NCBI GenBank assembly: GCA_963831105.1
Contig: CAWHOS010000003.1
Location: 434,001 to 498,000 of the forward strand
Length of the DNA: 64,000 nt
Source: DATFQI01 sp963831105
Lineage (GTDB): Bacteria; Actinomycetota; Thermoleophilia; Solirubrobacterales; Solirubrobacteraceae
Direction of reading: 5' to 3'
Below are positions 19,769 through 28,194 of this stretch, piece by piece. Within the stretch, counting starts at the first letter, position 1. Each line of letters starts with the position of its first letter. The position numbers were made by a program, and so were the translations under genes. The notes under the pieces are model-generated. The model was not told the DNA's origin. It was given only the letters and a program-made list of their open reading frames with translations, and searched no databases.

Positions 19769-19774
19769 AGCCTA
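19769..19774 (-). promoter_or_regulatory. TAGGCT -10-like element for the 803-aa membrane protein operon
   Basis: Read leftwards, TAGGCT lies 20 bases before the ATG at 19748, within the 130-base divergent spacer shared with the GT2 gene at 19879. A TACCCT at 19798-19803 on the + strand may serve the rightward gene. Confidence 0.3.
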
Positions 19775-19878
19775 GATGACGGTGCTGAGCCCGCCGCTAC
19801 CCTTCAGGACCGTCGGCGGGCGCAACTTCCGGCCGCGTGCGCCGTTCCAGGCCAGCAGCGCTCCGCCGCCACGTCGCC

Positions 19879-20634
19879 ATGACCAAGCACCTCGCGATCG
19901 TCCCCGCTTACAACGAATCCGCCGCCATCGGCGCGACGGTGCACGACCTGCACGCGCACGCCCCGGACTTCGACGTGCTGGTCGTCGACGACGGCTCCAC
20001 GGACGACACCGCGCGGATCGCGCAGGACGCGGGCGCGATGGTGATCCAGCTCCCGTTCAACCTGGGCATCGGCGGCAGCGTGCAGACGGGCTACCAGTAC
20101 GCGCTCGAGCACGGCTACGACGTGGCCGTGCAGGTCGACGGCGACGGCCAGCACGACGCCCGCTACGTGCACCTGCTGCTCGACCGCCTGCGCTCGGACC
20201 GCGAGCTCAACATGGTCACGGGGTCGCGCTTCATCGAGGCCGACGGCGACGGCTACCGCTCCTCGGTGTCGCGGCGGCTCGGCATCCGCATCTTCGCGCG
20301 CCTGCTGTCGCTGATCGCCGGGCGGCGGATCACCGATCCGACGTCGGGTCTGCGGATGGTCGATCATCGCGGCATCGAGCTCTTCGCCCGCGACTACCCG
20401 CACGACTACCCGGAGGTGGAGGCCGCCGTGCTGCTGCACTTCCACCAGCTGCGGGGCGCCGAGATCCCGGTCGTGATGCGCCCGCGCACGACCGGCGTGT
20501 CGTCGATCAATCCGACGCGCTCGATCTACTACATGGTCAAGGTGCTGCTCGCGATCCTCGTCGGCGTGCTGCGCGCCCGGCCCAACGTGGAGCCCGGCGA
20601 CCGCGCCCCCGTCACTGCGGAGCACTCGATCTGA
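19879..20634 (+). CDS. GT2 polyprenyl-phosphate-sugar synthase-like glycosyltransferase (DPM1-like)
   Basis: A 251-residue enzyme. 'HLAIVPAYNESAAIGATVHD' and 'VLVVDDGSTDDTARIAQDAG' form the nucleotide-binding half, 'VQVDGDGQHDARYV' is the metal-binding DxD region and 'GSRFIEADGDGYRSSVSRR' the loop seen in dolichyl-phosphate mannose synthases. No C-terminal membrane helices are present, so this is the soluble DPM1 type. An ATG at 19879 is chosen because sequence upstream is unconserved and basic. The stop overlaps the DUF2304 start (TGATG). DPM1-like plus DUF2304 pairs are common, DUF2304 possibly acting as the membrane partner. Confidence 0.88.
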   Translation: MTKHLAIVPAYNESAAIGATVHDLHAHAPDFDVLVVDDGSTDDTARIAQDAGAMVIQLPFNLGIGGSVQTGYQYALEHGYDVAVQVDGDGQHDARYVHLLLDRLRSDRELNMVTGSRFIEADGDGYRSSVSRRLGIRIFARLLSLIAGRRITDPTSGLRMVDHRGIELFARDYPHDYPEVEAAVLLHFHQLRGAEIPVVMRPRTTGVSSINPTRSIYYMVKVLLAILVGVLRARPNVEPGDRAPVTAEHSI

Positions 20635-21047
20635 TGGACACCCGGATCCAGCTCGTCGCGATCCTGGCCACCGCCGGCCTGTTCGTGATCGTGTTCGAGC
20701 TCGTCCGCCGCCGGCGGCTGATGGAGCGCTACGCGCTGCTGTGGCTGTTCGCGACGGTCACGCTGCTCGCGCTCGCCGTCTGGAAGGACCTGCTCGAGGA
20801 GGTCGCCGCCGCGGTCGGCATCTACTACGCGCCGTCGGCGCTGTTCGCGATCGCGTTCGGCTTCGTGCTCGTGCTGCTGATGCACTTCTCGCTGGTCATC
20901 TCGCGGCTGTCGGACCAGAGCAAGGTGCTCGCGCAGCGGCTCGGGCGGCTGCAGCGGGAGGTCGACGTCCTGCGGGCGCGGCAGGACCGGGCCGAGGAGC
21001 TCGGCGCCGCCCAGCACGACGACGAGCTCCTGCACTCCGGGCGCTGA
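20634..21047 (+). CDS. DUF2304 small membrane protein
   Basis: A 137-residue protein with three or four membrane helices ('LVAILATAGLFVIVFELVRR', 'YALLWLFATVTLLALAVW', 'ALFAIAFGFVLVLLMHFSLV') and a C-terminal coiled-coil-like tail rich in Q, R and E. The 'RRRLMERYALLWL' phrase is characteristic of DUF2304. Members usually lie next to a DPM1-like GT2 gene, as here, and may form its membrane anchor; the biochemical role is not established to my knowledge. The ATG overlaps the previous stop and the stop overlaps the next ATG (TGATG both times), so three genes are translationally coupled. Confidence 0.85.
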   Translation: MDTRIQLVAILATAGLFVIVFELVRRRRLMERYALLWLFATVTLLALAVWKDLLEEVAAAVGIYYAPSALFAIAFGFVLVLLMHFSLVISRLSDQSKVLAQRLGRLQREVDVLRARQDRAEELGAAQHDDELLHSGR

Positions 21048-22078
21048 TGGCCGCCCCGGCGGTCGCGGTCGTCATCGTCACCTACGAGAGCGCCGAGGCG
21101 ATCCCGGCGACGCTGCGCGCCGTGCAGGCGCAGCTCGGCGAGGGCGACGAGCTCGTCGTCGTCGACAACGCCTCGAGCGACGGCAGCGCCGCCGCCGCGC
21201 GCGCGGCCGCTCCCGGGGCGAGAGTGCTCGAGCTGGCGGGCAACGGCGGCTTCACGGCGGGCTGCCTGGCCGGCGCCGCGGCGAGCAGCGCGCCGCTGCT
21301 GTTCTTCCTCAACCCCGATGCCGTGCTCGCGCCGGGCTCGCTGGAGGCCCTGCGCGCCGCCGCCGGCGAGCACCCGCGCTGGGGCGCCTGGCAGGCGATG
21401 GTGCTGCTGCCGGGCGGGCAGCGGATCAACAGCTCCGGCGGCGTCGTGCACTGGCTCGGCCTCGCCTGGGCGGGCGGCCTGGACGCGGCCGTGCCCGCGC
21501 CGCCCGGCCCGCCGCACGAGGTCGCCTTCGCGTCGGGCGCCGCGCTCGTCGTGCGCCGCAGCGCCTGGGAGGAGGTCGGCGGCTTCGACGCGGACTGGTT
21601 CATGTACGTCGAGGACGTCGATCTGTCGCTGCGGCTGCGGCTCGCGGGCTGGGGCGTCGGCGTCGTGCCGGCCGCGAGCGTCGAGCACGACTACGACTTC
21701 GACAAGGGCGACTACAAGTGGTTCCACCTCGAGCGCAACCGCTGGTGGTCGCTGCTCTCGAGCTACCCCGCGCCGCTGCTGGCGCTCGTCGCCCCGCCGC
21801 TGCTGCTGTTCGACGTCGCGCTGCTGGCCGTGGCCGCGCAGGGCGGCTGGCTCGGCCCGAAGCTGCGATCCCAGGCGGCCGTCGTGCGCAGCCTGCCGCG
21901 CGTGCTCGCCCGCCGTCGCGCGATCCAGGCCCGCCGCGCGATCTCGCCCGGCGCGTTCGCCGACTGGCTGACGCCGGCGCTCGACTCCCCCTCCCTCGGC
22001 GGCCCGGCGGAGCTGCCCGCCGTGCGCTGGCTCGTGACGACCTACTGGCGTGCGATCCGCCTCCTGCTGCCGGCCTGA
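21047..22078 (+). CDS. GT2 rhamnosyltransferase-like glycosyltransferase
   Basis: A 343-residue protein of the WbbL/rhamnosyltransferase-like GT2 group. 'VAVVIVTYESAEAIPATLRA', 'LVVVDNASSDGSAAAARA', 'LLFFLNPDAVLAPGSLEAL' (acidic donor site) and 'FMYVEDVDLSLRLRLAGWG' (catalytic ED) are all in order. A C-terminal hydrophobic stretch ('LLALVAPPLLLFDVALLAV') suggests membrane association. The start overlaps the DUF2304 stop. It ends 56 bases before the flippase gene. Donor sugar is inferred only from family resemblance. Confidence 0.88.
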   Translation: MAAPAVAVVIVTYESAEAIPATLRAVQAQLGEGDELVVVDNASSDGSAAAARAAAPGARVLELAGNGGFTAGCLAGAAASSAPLLFFLNPDAVLAPGSLEALRAAAGEHPRWGAWQAMVLLPGGQRINSSGGVVHWLGLAWAGGLDAAVPAPPGPPHEVAFASGAALVVRRSAWEEVGGFDADWFMYVEDVDLSLRLRLAGWGVGVVPAASVEHDYDFDKGDYKWFHLERNRWWSLLSSYPAPLLALVAPPLLLFDVALLAVAAQGGWLGPKLRSQAAVVRSLPRVLARRRAIQARRAISPGAFADWLTPALDSPSLGGPAELPAVRWLVTTYWRAIRLLLPA

Positions 22079-22117
22079 CGCGCGCCCTGGAGCCCGGTTC
22101 GGCGCTCGCGGCTCCGC

Positions 22118-22123
22118 TACCGT
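22118..22123 (+). promoter_or_regulatory. TACCGT -10-like element before the flippase gene
   Basis: The hexamer TACCGT ends 11 bases before the GTG at 22135 in a 56-base spacer. It fits the recurring TANNNT pattern of the window. No -35 box is evident. Confidence 0.3.
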
Positions 22124-22134
22124 GCTAACGCGCG

Positions 22135-23635
22135 GTGACGGCTACCTCAGATCCGACGCCCGGAGGCGAGCCGCCCGTCGACGTGCTCGACACCCCCGAG
22201 GCGGGGGAGCGCGTCATCCGCGGCGGTGCGCTGGTCTCGGCGACGTACGTCGCCGGGATGCTGCTCACGGCCGTGTCGGTGCCGTTCATGATCCGCGGGC
22301 TCGGCGTGGACGACTTCGGGCTCTTCGTCACCGCGTCGTCGGCGGTGATGATCATCGCCGGCGTCACCGAGGCGGGGCTGAGCGGCATCGGGACGCGCGA
22401 GTACGTGGTCGCCGAGGCCACGGCGCGGCGGCGGATGCTGGCGAACCTGCTGGGCCTCCGCTTCGCGACTGACCCTGACCGGCCTCGTCGCCGGCTGCGG
22501 GCTGATGGCGGCTCTCGGCTACGACGAGCTGATCGTCGCCGGCGTGGCGATCATGGCGTGCGGCCTGCTGCTGACGCTCGTCCAGGACAACTGGACCGTC
22601 CCGCTCGCCGGAAACCTGCAGTGGGGCTGGTTCTCGGTGCTGGGGCTTCTGCGGTCCGGGGTCACGGCGCTGTTCGTGATCGGATTCGCGCTGCTCGGCG
22701 CCGGCGTCGTGTCGTACTACTGGATCAGCGTCATCGCCGCCGCGAGCGTGTTCGTGTTGACCGGCTGGAAGATGCGCGGGCTGGTCTCGTGGCTCCCCGC
22801 CTTCGACCGCGCGGAGTGGTGGCGGCTCGTGCGCGACGCGCTGCCCTACGCCGCGGCGACGACGGTCGGCATCCTGTACTTCCGCGTGGCGCTGATGGTC
22901 CTCTCCCTGGGCAGCACCGAGGAGGAGACCTCCTACTACTCGGCGGCCTTCAAGATCGTCGAGATCTTCGGCGGGTTCTCCGGCATCATCGTCGTCACGG
23001 CCTTCCCGGTCCTCGCGCGCGCCGCCCGCGACGATCTCGAGCGCCTGCGCTACGGCGTCGGGAAGCTGCTGCAGACGACGGTAATGGTCGGAGCGTGGTT
23101 CGCGCTGTCGCTGTTCGTCGGCGCTCCGCTCGCCATCAGCGTCGTCGCCGGAGAGCAGTTCGAGCCCGCGGTCGACGTGCTCCGGCTGCAGGCGGTGACC
23201 CTGATCGCCGGCTTCGCCGTCGCGGCGCTCGGCTACGCGCTCTTGTCGCTCCGCCAGCACGCCGCGCTGCTCAAGGCCAGCCTGATCGCCCTGGTGGTCG
23301 CGGTCGTCCTGTCGGTGCCGCTCGTCCCGGAGTACGGCGCGATGGGCGCCGCGGTCGCCACGGTGGCGGCGGAGGCGGCGCTGATGCTCGGCTACGCCGT
23401 CTACCTGACCAAGGCGCAGCCGGAGCTGCGCCCGAGCCCGCTCATCTGGGGCCGGGTCTTCGTCGCGCTGACCCCGGCGGTCTTCGTCGGCCTGCTGCTG
23501 CCGCTGCCCACGCTCGTCCTGCTGGCGCTCTCGAGCGCGGTCTACTTCGGCGTGCTCCAGCTGGTCGGGGGCATCCCGGGCGAGCTGCGGACCACGTTCG
23601 CCGCCACGATCGCGTCCCGGCTGCGGCGATCGTGA
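22135..23635 (+). CDS. Wzx-type polysaccharide flippase (MATE/MOP superfamily; one frameshift)
   Basis: An oligosaccharide-lipid flippase of about 500 residues with twelve to fourteen membrane helices. The N-terminus 'RVIRGGALVSATYVAGMLLT' and 'VPFMIRGLGVDDFGLFVTAS' is the usual opening of Wzx/RfbX proteins, and 'YYSAAFKIVEIFGGFSGIIV' and 'LPYAAATTVGILYFRVALMV' match later conserved helices. A single indel near 22465 splits it; after one base is corrected the protein is continuous to the stop at 23635. The gene follows the GT2/DUF2304/GT2 unit and probably flips the repeat unit those enzymes build. Confidence 0.85.
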
Positions 23636-23658
23636 TCGCGCCCGCGGTCTCGCGGCCG

Positions 23659-24384
23659 CTACCCGGCTGAGCGGTCGACGATGGCGAAGACCCGGTTGGT
23701 GTGCGGCGTGGGCTCGTCGCCCAGCCGCGTGTCGGGCCGGTGGGCGAGGCGGTGGCGGGCGAACCGCGACACCCGCGCCGGAGTCGGCCGGTGGCGTGCG
23801 AGCACGATCTCCTGGAACTGCGCATCCGTGACCCGGAAGTCGCCGTGGTACGCGAGCCGCACCGCGTCTCCGGGACCCGTCGCCGCGGCGAGCCATGCCT
23901 CCAGCTCCGCTCGCGTCGGCAGCCCGTTCTCCGCGTGCTCGGCCAGCCACGGATGATCGTCGCCCGTAAGGCCGCGGAACCACTCGCGGACCTCGCGCTC
24001 GGCGGCGACGTGCTCGGGCGAGCCGAGCGGGCAGCACAGGATCAGCCGCCGGGCGGTCACGCGGACTTGCTCGGCGACGAAGCCCGCGCGCTCGGTCCCC
24101 GGCACGTGCTCGAGCGCATCGAGGCTGGTGACGACCTCGATGGTCCGGTCGCGGAACGGCAGGCCGTCGGCCTCGACCAGCAGGTCGGCGGGCGGCGCGA
24201 TGTTGGCGGCGACCACCGCGGCCCCGGGCAGGAAGGAGCCGAGCTGCCCGGGCAGGCCGCCGACGTCGAGCACCTGCCGCGGGTCACCGGCGAGCTCTGC
24301 GACGACGAGGTGGCGCTCCCACGTATCCGCCGCGGTGAGCGCACGGTTGCGGGCGAGGGCGACGGCGCGGTCGAGCAACGACAT
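23659..24384 (-). CDS. Class I SAM methyltransferase, downstream copy of a tandem duplication
   Basis: A 241-residue methyltransferase. Motif I is 'RQVLDVGGLPGQLGSFLPGA', followed by 'IEVVTSLDALEHVPGTERAG' and 'TARRLILCCPLGSPEHVAAE'. It is about 93 percent identical by my alignment to the neighbouring gene at 24773-25510; differences are scattered and conservative except at the C-terminus. Its ATG start (24384) is preceded by a TACCCT hexamer and a fragment of the same GT2 tail that precedes the other copy. Both copies have open frames, so both may be active. The substrate is presumably a sugar or glycan intermediate. Confidence 0.82.
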   Translation of the reverse strand: MSLLDRAVALARNRALTAADTWERHLVVAELAGDPRQVLDVGGLPGQLGSFLPGAAVVAANIAPPADLLVEADGLPFRDRTIEVVTSLDALEHVPGTERAGFVAEQVRVTARRLILCCPLGSPEHVAAEREVREWFRGLTGDDHPWLAEHAENGLPTRAELEAWLAAATGPGDAVRLAYHGDFRVTDAQFQEIVLARHRPTPARVSRFARHRLAHRPDTRLGDEPTPHTNRVFAIVDRSAG

Positions 24385-24397
24385 CGGCACCCGCGGC

Positions 24398-24403
24398 AGG
24401 GTA
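24398..24403 (-). promoter_or_regulatory. TACCCT -10-like element before methyltransferase copy A
   Basis: Read leftwards, TACCCT lies 13 bases before the ATG at 24384. The same hexamer is kept in front of the paralogue at 25510, so it was duplicated with the gene. Confidence 0.35.
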
Positions 24404-24440
24404 GACGGACACGACAAGGCGGTCCGCAGCGGCGCCGCGG

Positions 24441-24570
24441 TCAGGCCGGCGGCAGCGCCCGGTTGAACGCCTCGGCCCGCTCGCGCAGGCCGGGAGCGCC
24501 CGGCTCGCGCCAGGCGCCGACGACCTGCAGGGCGAACGGGCGCACCGGCCGGCGGCGCAGCAGCGCGGCG
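24441..24570 (-). pseudogene. 3' remnant of a GT2 glycosyltransferase gene (duplication debris)
   Basis: The last 38 or so codons ('RRRPVRPFALQVVGAWREPG', 'GLRERAEAFNRALPPA') repeat almost exactly the end of the GT2 gene at 25546-26477 ('RRRPARPFALQAVGAWREPG', 'GLRERAEAFNRALPHRS'). Upstream of about 24570 the similarity stops abruptly and the GT2 core is absent. The fragment is therefore the left part of a duplicated block that also contains the methyltransferase copy at 23659-24384. It has no start of its own and no likely function. Confidence 0.75.
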
Positions 24571-24575
24571 ACGAA

Positions 24576-24752
24576 GTGCCGAAGGGGTTCGTCTCCCGCA
24601 ATGTCGTGCCGGTGCGGATCGACGGCGATCGCGAGCAGGTCGAGGCCGGCTGCCTGGTGGAGCACATGGCTCCCACGCATTCCACGTCGGCGAGCCCGTT
24701 CGGTGTGCTGAAGCTCGACGAGCTGTTCGCCGCGCGCGACGATGCGCCGTGA
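24576..24752 (+). CDS. 58-residue open frame, possible gene remnant
   Basis: A GTG at 24576 opens a frame of 58 codons to TGA at 24752. The translation ('VPKGFVSRNVVPVRIDGD', then 'EAGCLVEHMAPTHSTSAS', 'FGVLKLDELFAARDDAP') has balanced composition and GC-rich third positions, unlike a random frame. I do not recognise the family; the text looks like the C-terminus of a larger soluble enzyme. It lies between the GT2 remnant and methyltransferase copy B, in about 200 bases absent from the other repeat unit, so it may be a 3' gene fragment left by the rearrangement. Confidence 0.3.
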   Translation: MPKGFVSRNVVPVRIDGDREQVEAGCLVEHMAPTHSTSASPFGVLKLDELFAARDDAP

Positions 24753-24772
24753 GCTCCTGGACGGCGTAGCCT

Positions 24773-25510
24773 CTACGTCTCCAGGGACCGTACGTCGCGG
24801 TCGACGACGGCGAAGACCCGGTTGGTGTACGTCGTGGGCTCGTCGCCGAGCCGCGTGTCGGGCCGGTGGGCGAGGCGGTGGCGGGCGAACCGCGACACCG
24901 CCGCCGGAGTCGGCCGGTGGCGCGCCCGGACGATCTCCTGAAACTGCGCGTCCGTGATCCGGAAGTCGCCGTGGAACGCAAGCCTCACCGCATCTCCGGG
25001 GCCCGTCGCCGCGGCGAGCCATGCCTCCAGCTCCGCTCGCGTCGGCAGCCCGTTCTCCGCGTGCTCGGCCAGCCACGGATGATCGTCACCCGTGAGGCCG
25101 CGGAACCACTCGCGGACCTCGCGCTCGGCAGCGACATGCTCGGGGGAGCCGAGCGGGCAGCAGAGGATCAGCCGCCGGGCGGTGACGCGCACGAGCTCGG
25201 CGATGAAGCCCGCGCGCTCGGGGCCTGGCACGTGCTCGAGCGCATCCAGGCTGGTGACCACCTCGATCGCCCGGTCGCGGAACGGCAGGCCGTCGCCGTC
25301 GACCAGCAGGTCCGCGGGCGCCGCGATGTTGGCGGCGACCACCGCGGTCCCGGGCAGGAAAGAGCCGAGCTGCCCGGGCAGGCCACCGACATCGAGCACC
25401 TGCCGCGGTTCTCCGGCGAGCTCCGCGACGACGAGGTGGCGCTCCCACGTATCCGCCGCGGTGAGGGCCCGGTTGCGGGCGAGAGCAATGGCGCGGTCGA
25501 GCAGTGACAT
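24773..25510 (-). CDS. Class I SAM methyltransferase, upstream copy of a tandem duplication
   Basis: A 245-residue paralogue of the product at 23659-24384, with the same motif I ('RQVLDVGGLPGQLGSFLPGT') and 'SLDALEHVPGPERAG'. The C-terminus differs ('VVDRDVRSLET' against 'IVDRSAG'). The gene follows a complete GT2 gene at 25546, 35 bases away, which I take as the original arrangement; the other copy follows only a GT2 fragment. A TACCCT hexamer lies ten bases before the ATG at 25510. Likely role is methylation of a sugar added by the adjacent glycosyltransferase. Confidence 0.83.
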   Translation of the reverse strand: MSLLDRAIALARNRALTAADTWERHLVVAELAGEPRQVLDVGGLPGQLGSFLPGTAVVAANIAAPADLLVDGDGLPFRDRAIEVVTSLDALEHVPGPERAGFIAELVRVTARRLILCCPLGSPEHVAAEREVREWFRGLTGDDHPWLAEHAENGLPTRAELEAWLAAATGPGDAVRLAFHGDFRITDAQFQEIVRARHRPTPAAVSRFARHRLAHRPDTRLGDEPTTYTNRVFAVVDRDVRSLET

Positions 25511-25520
25511 CGTCGGCGGC

Positions 25521-25526
25521 AGGGTA
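25521..25526 (-). promoter_or_regulatory. TACCCT -10-like element before methyltransferase copy B
   Basis: Read leftwards, TACCCT ends ten bases before the ATG at 25510, in the 35-base gap after the GT2 gene. It allows the methyltransferase to be transcribed on its own. Confidence 0.35.
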
Positions 25527-25545
25527 GAAGGACACGCCGCCGCGG

Positions 25546-26477
25546 TCAGGAGCGGTGCGGCAGCGCCCGGTTGAACGCCTCGGCCCGCTCGCGCAGTCCG
25601 GGTCCGCCCGGCTCCCGCCATGCGCCGACAGCCTGCAACGCGAACGGGCGCGCGGGCCTGCGACGGAGCAGTGCGGCGCACGCGAGCGCCGCGAACTGCG
25701 CGCAGACCGCGGCCGCGCGACCCGGCGGCCCGCGGGCGAGTAGTGGCGCTGCTGGTAGCGGCGGCGCGAGCGGGCCATCTCGACCGCCCGCTCGGGCGAG
25801 TCGCCCGTGGTGCCCTGCCCGTCGTGGACGACCTCGGCCTGCGGGACCCAGTGCGTCGCGCCGCCCGCGGCGGCGAGCCGCACGCAGAGGTCGACCTCCT
25901 CCGAGTACATGAAGTAGCCCTCGTCGAAGCCGCCGAGGGCGCGGACGGCGTCGCGGCGCGCCAGCAGCGCGCAGCCCATCGCCCAGCCGACGGGCTGCGG
26001 GCCCTCGCCGTCGAGCACAGCCGGGCGGCCGCGGCCGAGCCGCAGCGCCGCCAGCACGTCGGCCCGCGCCGTCGGCGTCGGCCACAGCGACACCTGCCGC
26101 GCGCCGTCGGAGCGCACCAGCGTGGGCGCGGCGACGGCGACGCCCGGGTGGTCGTCGAGGTAGGCCGCCATGGCGTCGATCGCCCCGGGCAGCACGCGCG
26201 CGTCGTCGTTGAGGAACAGCACGTGGCGCCCCTCGGCGCGAGCCAGCGCGAGGTTGTGGTTGGCGCCGTAGCCCGCGCGGGTCCGCCGCGCGACCACCTC
26301 GACGTCCGGGAACGCCTCCCGCACGGCCTCGACGGAGCCGTCCTGGGACGCGTTGTCGACGACGACCACCTGCAGCCGCGCGCGGCGGCCGGCGTCCTGC
26401 GCGAGCGCGCGCAGCGACGCGAGCACGGCGTCGCGGCTCTCGTGGTTGACGATCGAGACGGTGACGTCCGGCGCCAC
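25546..26477 (-). CDS. GT2 rhamnosyltransferase-like glycosyltransferase (one frameshift near the 3' end)
   Basis: A protein of about 310 residues. 'VTVSIVNHESRDAVLASLRA', 'VVVVDNASQDGSVEAVREAF', 'HVLFLNDDARVLPGAIDAMA' and 'FMYSEEVDLCVRLAAAGG' are the ordered GT2 motifs. An indel near 25725 separates the core from its C-terminal 60 residues; the restored tail matches the remnant at 24441, confirming the frame. The start is a GTG at 26477, three bases from the stop of the upstream methyltransferase. It belongs to the leftward run starting at 28153. Confidence 0.83.
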
Positions 26478-26480
26478 GCT

Positions 26481-27149
26481 TCAGGCCTTGACGGCCGTCA
26501 GGATGTTCTGCGGCGCGAGGTACGGGCGCAGCGGCGTGCGCGCGAGCCACTCGCGCCGGCGCAGCGCGGCGCCCTCGACCCAGTAGCGGGGATGCACCCG
26601 ACCTGCTCGAAGCCGGCCTGCTCGAGCAGCTCGACGGCGTCGGAGGTGGAGAACCAGCGCAGGTGCGTGCGGTCGAAGACCCCGAAGTCCTCGCGCGGCC
26701 AGCTGCGGCCGCGGACGACGCGCGCGAGCGCGCCCCAGAAGAGCACGTTCGGCAGGGACACGACGGCGGTTGCGCCGGGCGCGAGCATCGCCGCGACGCC
26801 GCGCAGGACCGCCCACGGGTCGGCGAGGTGCTCGAGCACGTCGGCGGCGATCAGGCAGTCGAACGGCGCCTCGGGCGGCGGCGGGCCGGCGGCGAAGGCG
26901 GCCGCGTCGGCGACGACCACGCGGTCGAGGCGGCCCTCGGCGTCGCGCGCGAGCCCGGGTCGAGCTCGACGCCGAGCACCGCGGCGCCCTGGCGCGCCTT
27001 CAGCGAGGCGCCGAGCGCGCCGCTCGCGCACCCGAGCTCGAGGATCGCCCGCGCCGAGGCCGGGACGAGCGCCTGGACGTCCGTGCGCGCGGACTCGTAG
27101 CCCACGGTCCGGCGCTCGCGCGGGCGTGGTCGGCCATCGCCGGGAACAT
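26481..27149 (-). CDS. Class I SAM methyltransferase (Methyltransf_23 type, frameshifted)
   Basis: The restored protein reads 'MGYESARTDVQALVP', 'AILELGCASGALGASLKAR' (motif I), 'PFDCLIAADVLEHLADPWAV', 'PGATAVVSLPNVLFWGALAR' and 'DRTHLRWFSTSDAVELLEQA', and ends 'YLAPQNILTAVKA'. This motif order is that of sugar methyltransferases common in O-antigen loci, and it is paralogous to the intact gene at 30145-30792, which shares the 'DVTHLRWYTRRD'-like segment. Indels lie near 27110, 26955 and 26590. The ATG at 27149 is preferred; a GTG at 27105 is an alternative. Confidence 0.75.
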
Positions 27150-27151
27150 AC

Positions 27152-28153
27152 TCAGCGCCCGATCGCCCGCAGGAACCCGTTGGCGCGGGCGCGGGTGGTG
27201 TTGCGCCCCGCCCAGGCGAGCGCCCCGGCGCGCAGCGACGCGTACTCGTCCTCGCCCATCGCCTCGATCCGCCGCAGCAGCGCCCGCGGGTCCGTGTAGA
27301 TCACGCAGTTCGTCTCGTCGAGCCCGTGCGGCGCGCACGACGCGGGCTTCGAATCGAGGTCGCGGAAGCACGGCACGCGCCCGCGGCCGCCTGCTCGTAG
27401 TGGCGCATGCAGTCCCAGCCGGCGCGCTTGGTCGTGATCCCGAAGCGCGAGGAGCGCAGGTCGGCCATGTAGTCGGCCTCGTCGGCGAACGCGTAGGCTG
27501 GTCGCGGTGCCCGGCACGAGCGCCTGCACCTCCGGGTCGACGACGTGCGTGGCGAGCAGCTTGGTCTTGGGCTCGTCGCCCGATGCGAGCTTCTCCTCGG
27601 GGATCGAGAACGCGAGCGGTCGCAACGAGCAGGGCACCGCCGCTCCGCCAGGCGCGGTGGCAGCAGACCGTAGTAGCGAACCCGCGCGGTGAGCGGCGTG
27701 AGCTCGCGCTTGAAGAACGGGATCCGCCCGTGCGCACGCGGCGCCGGCCAGGGCCGGATCCCCTTCCAGTAGATCGGCCCATAGGGGTACATCAGCTCGG
27801 AGTCGCCGCCGTCGAGCGCCACGAGCGTGACGCCCTTGCGCCGCAGCTCGAACAGCCGCGAGCGCAGCTGGGCCCACGGCCCCCAGTAGCGCCAGATGTC
27901 CGCGAAGACGATGACGTCGAACTCGCCGCGCCGCGCGGTCGATCGGCCACGTGCGCTGCACGTCGACCTCTGGCAGCGTGCCGTAGAGCGTGAAGCCGCG
28001 GCCGTAGACCTCGGCCTGCTCGCCGACGGCGTACATCGAGTCGCGCCGGGGCACGTCGACGACGGTGTCGCCGAGCACGGTCCGCAGGCCGTGCAGGAGC
28101 GAGTCGGCGAGGTAGTCCTCGGCGTTGGAGTGCAGGTACAGGATGCTGGTCAT
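27152..28153 (-). CDS. CgeB-like/GT1-type glycosyltransferase (frameshifted)
   Basis: A protein of about 333 residues. The N-terminus 'ILYLHSNAEDYLADSLLHGL' and the C-terminal block 'SSRFGITTKRAGWDCMRHYE', 'PCFRDLDSKPASCAPHGLDE' and 'YTDPRALLRRIEAM' resemble CgeB/exostosin-like GT-B proteins, in which the conserved E follows 'RHYE'. The middle ('VALDGGDSELMYPYGPIYWK') lies in another frame. At least four indels (near 27930, 27650, 27500, 27380) need correction. The ATG at 28153 is the first codon of the leftward operon down to 23659. Donor and acceptor are unknown. Confidence 0.6.
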   Translation of the reverse strand: MTSILYLHSNAEDYLADSLLHGLRTVLGDTVVDVPRRDSMYAVGEQAEVYGRGFTLYGTLPEVDVQRTWPIDRAARRVRRHRLRGHLALLGAVGPAALAAVRAAAQGRHARGARRRRLRADVPLWADLLEGDPALAGAACARADPVLQARAHAAHRAGSLLRSAATAPGGAAVPCSLRPLAFSIPEEKLASGDEPKTKLLATHVVDPEVQALVPGTATSLRVRRRGRLHGRPALLALRDHDQARRLGLHAPLRAGGRGRVPCFRDLDSKPASCAPHGLDETNCVIYTDPRALLRRIEAMGEDEYASLRAGALAWAGRNTTRARANGFLRAIGR

Positions 28154-28170
28154 GCGCGAGCCAGCGAGGG

Positions 28171-28176
28171 TAGCCT
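28171..28176 (+). promoter_or_regulatory. TAGCCT -10-like element before the GT4 gene
   Basis: TAGCCT lies 18 bases before the GTG at 28195 in a 41-base divergent spacer. The same motif occurs before several unit-leading genes of the window. Confidence 0.35.
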
Positions 28177-28194
28177 CAACCGCTTGCCCTCCAC

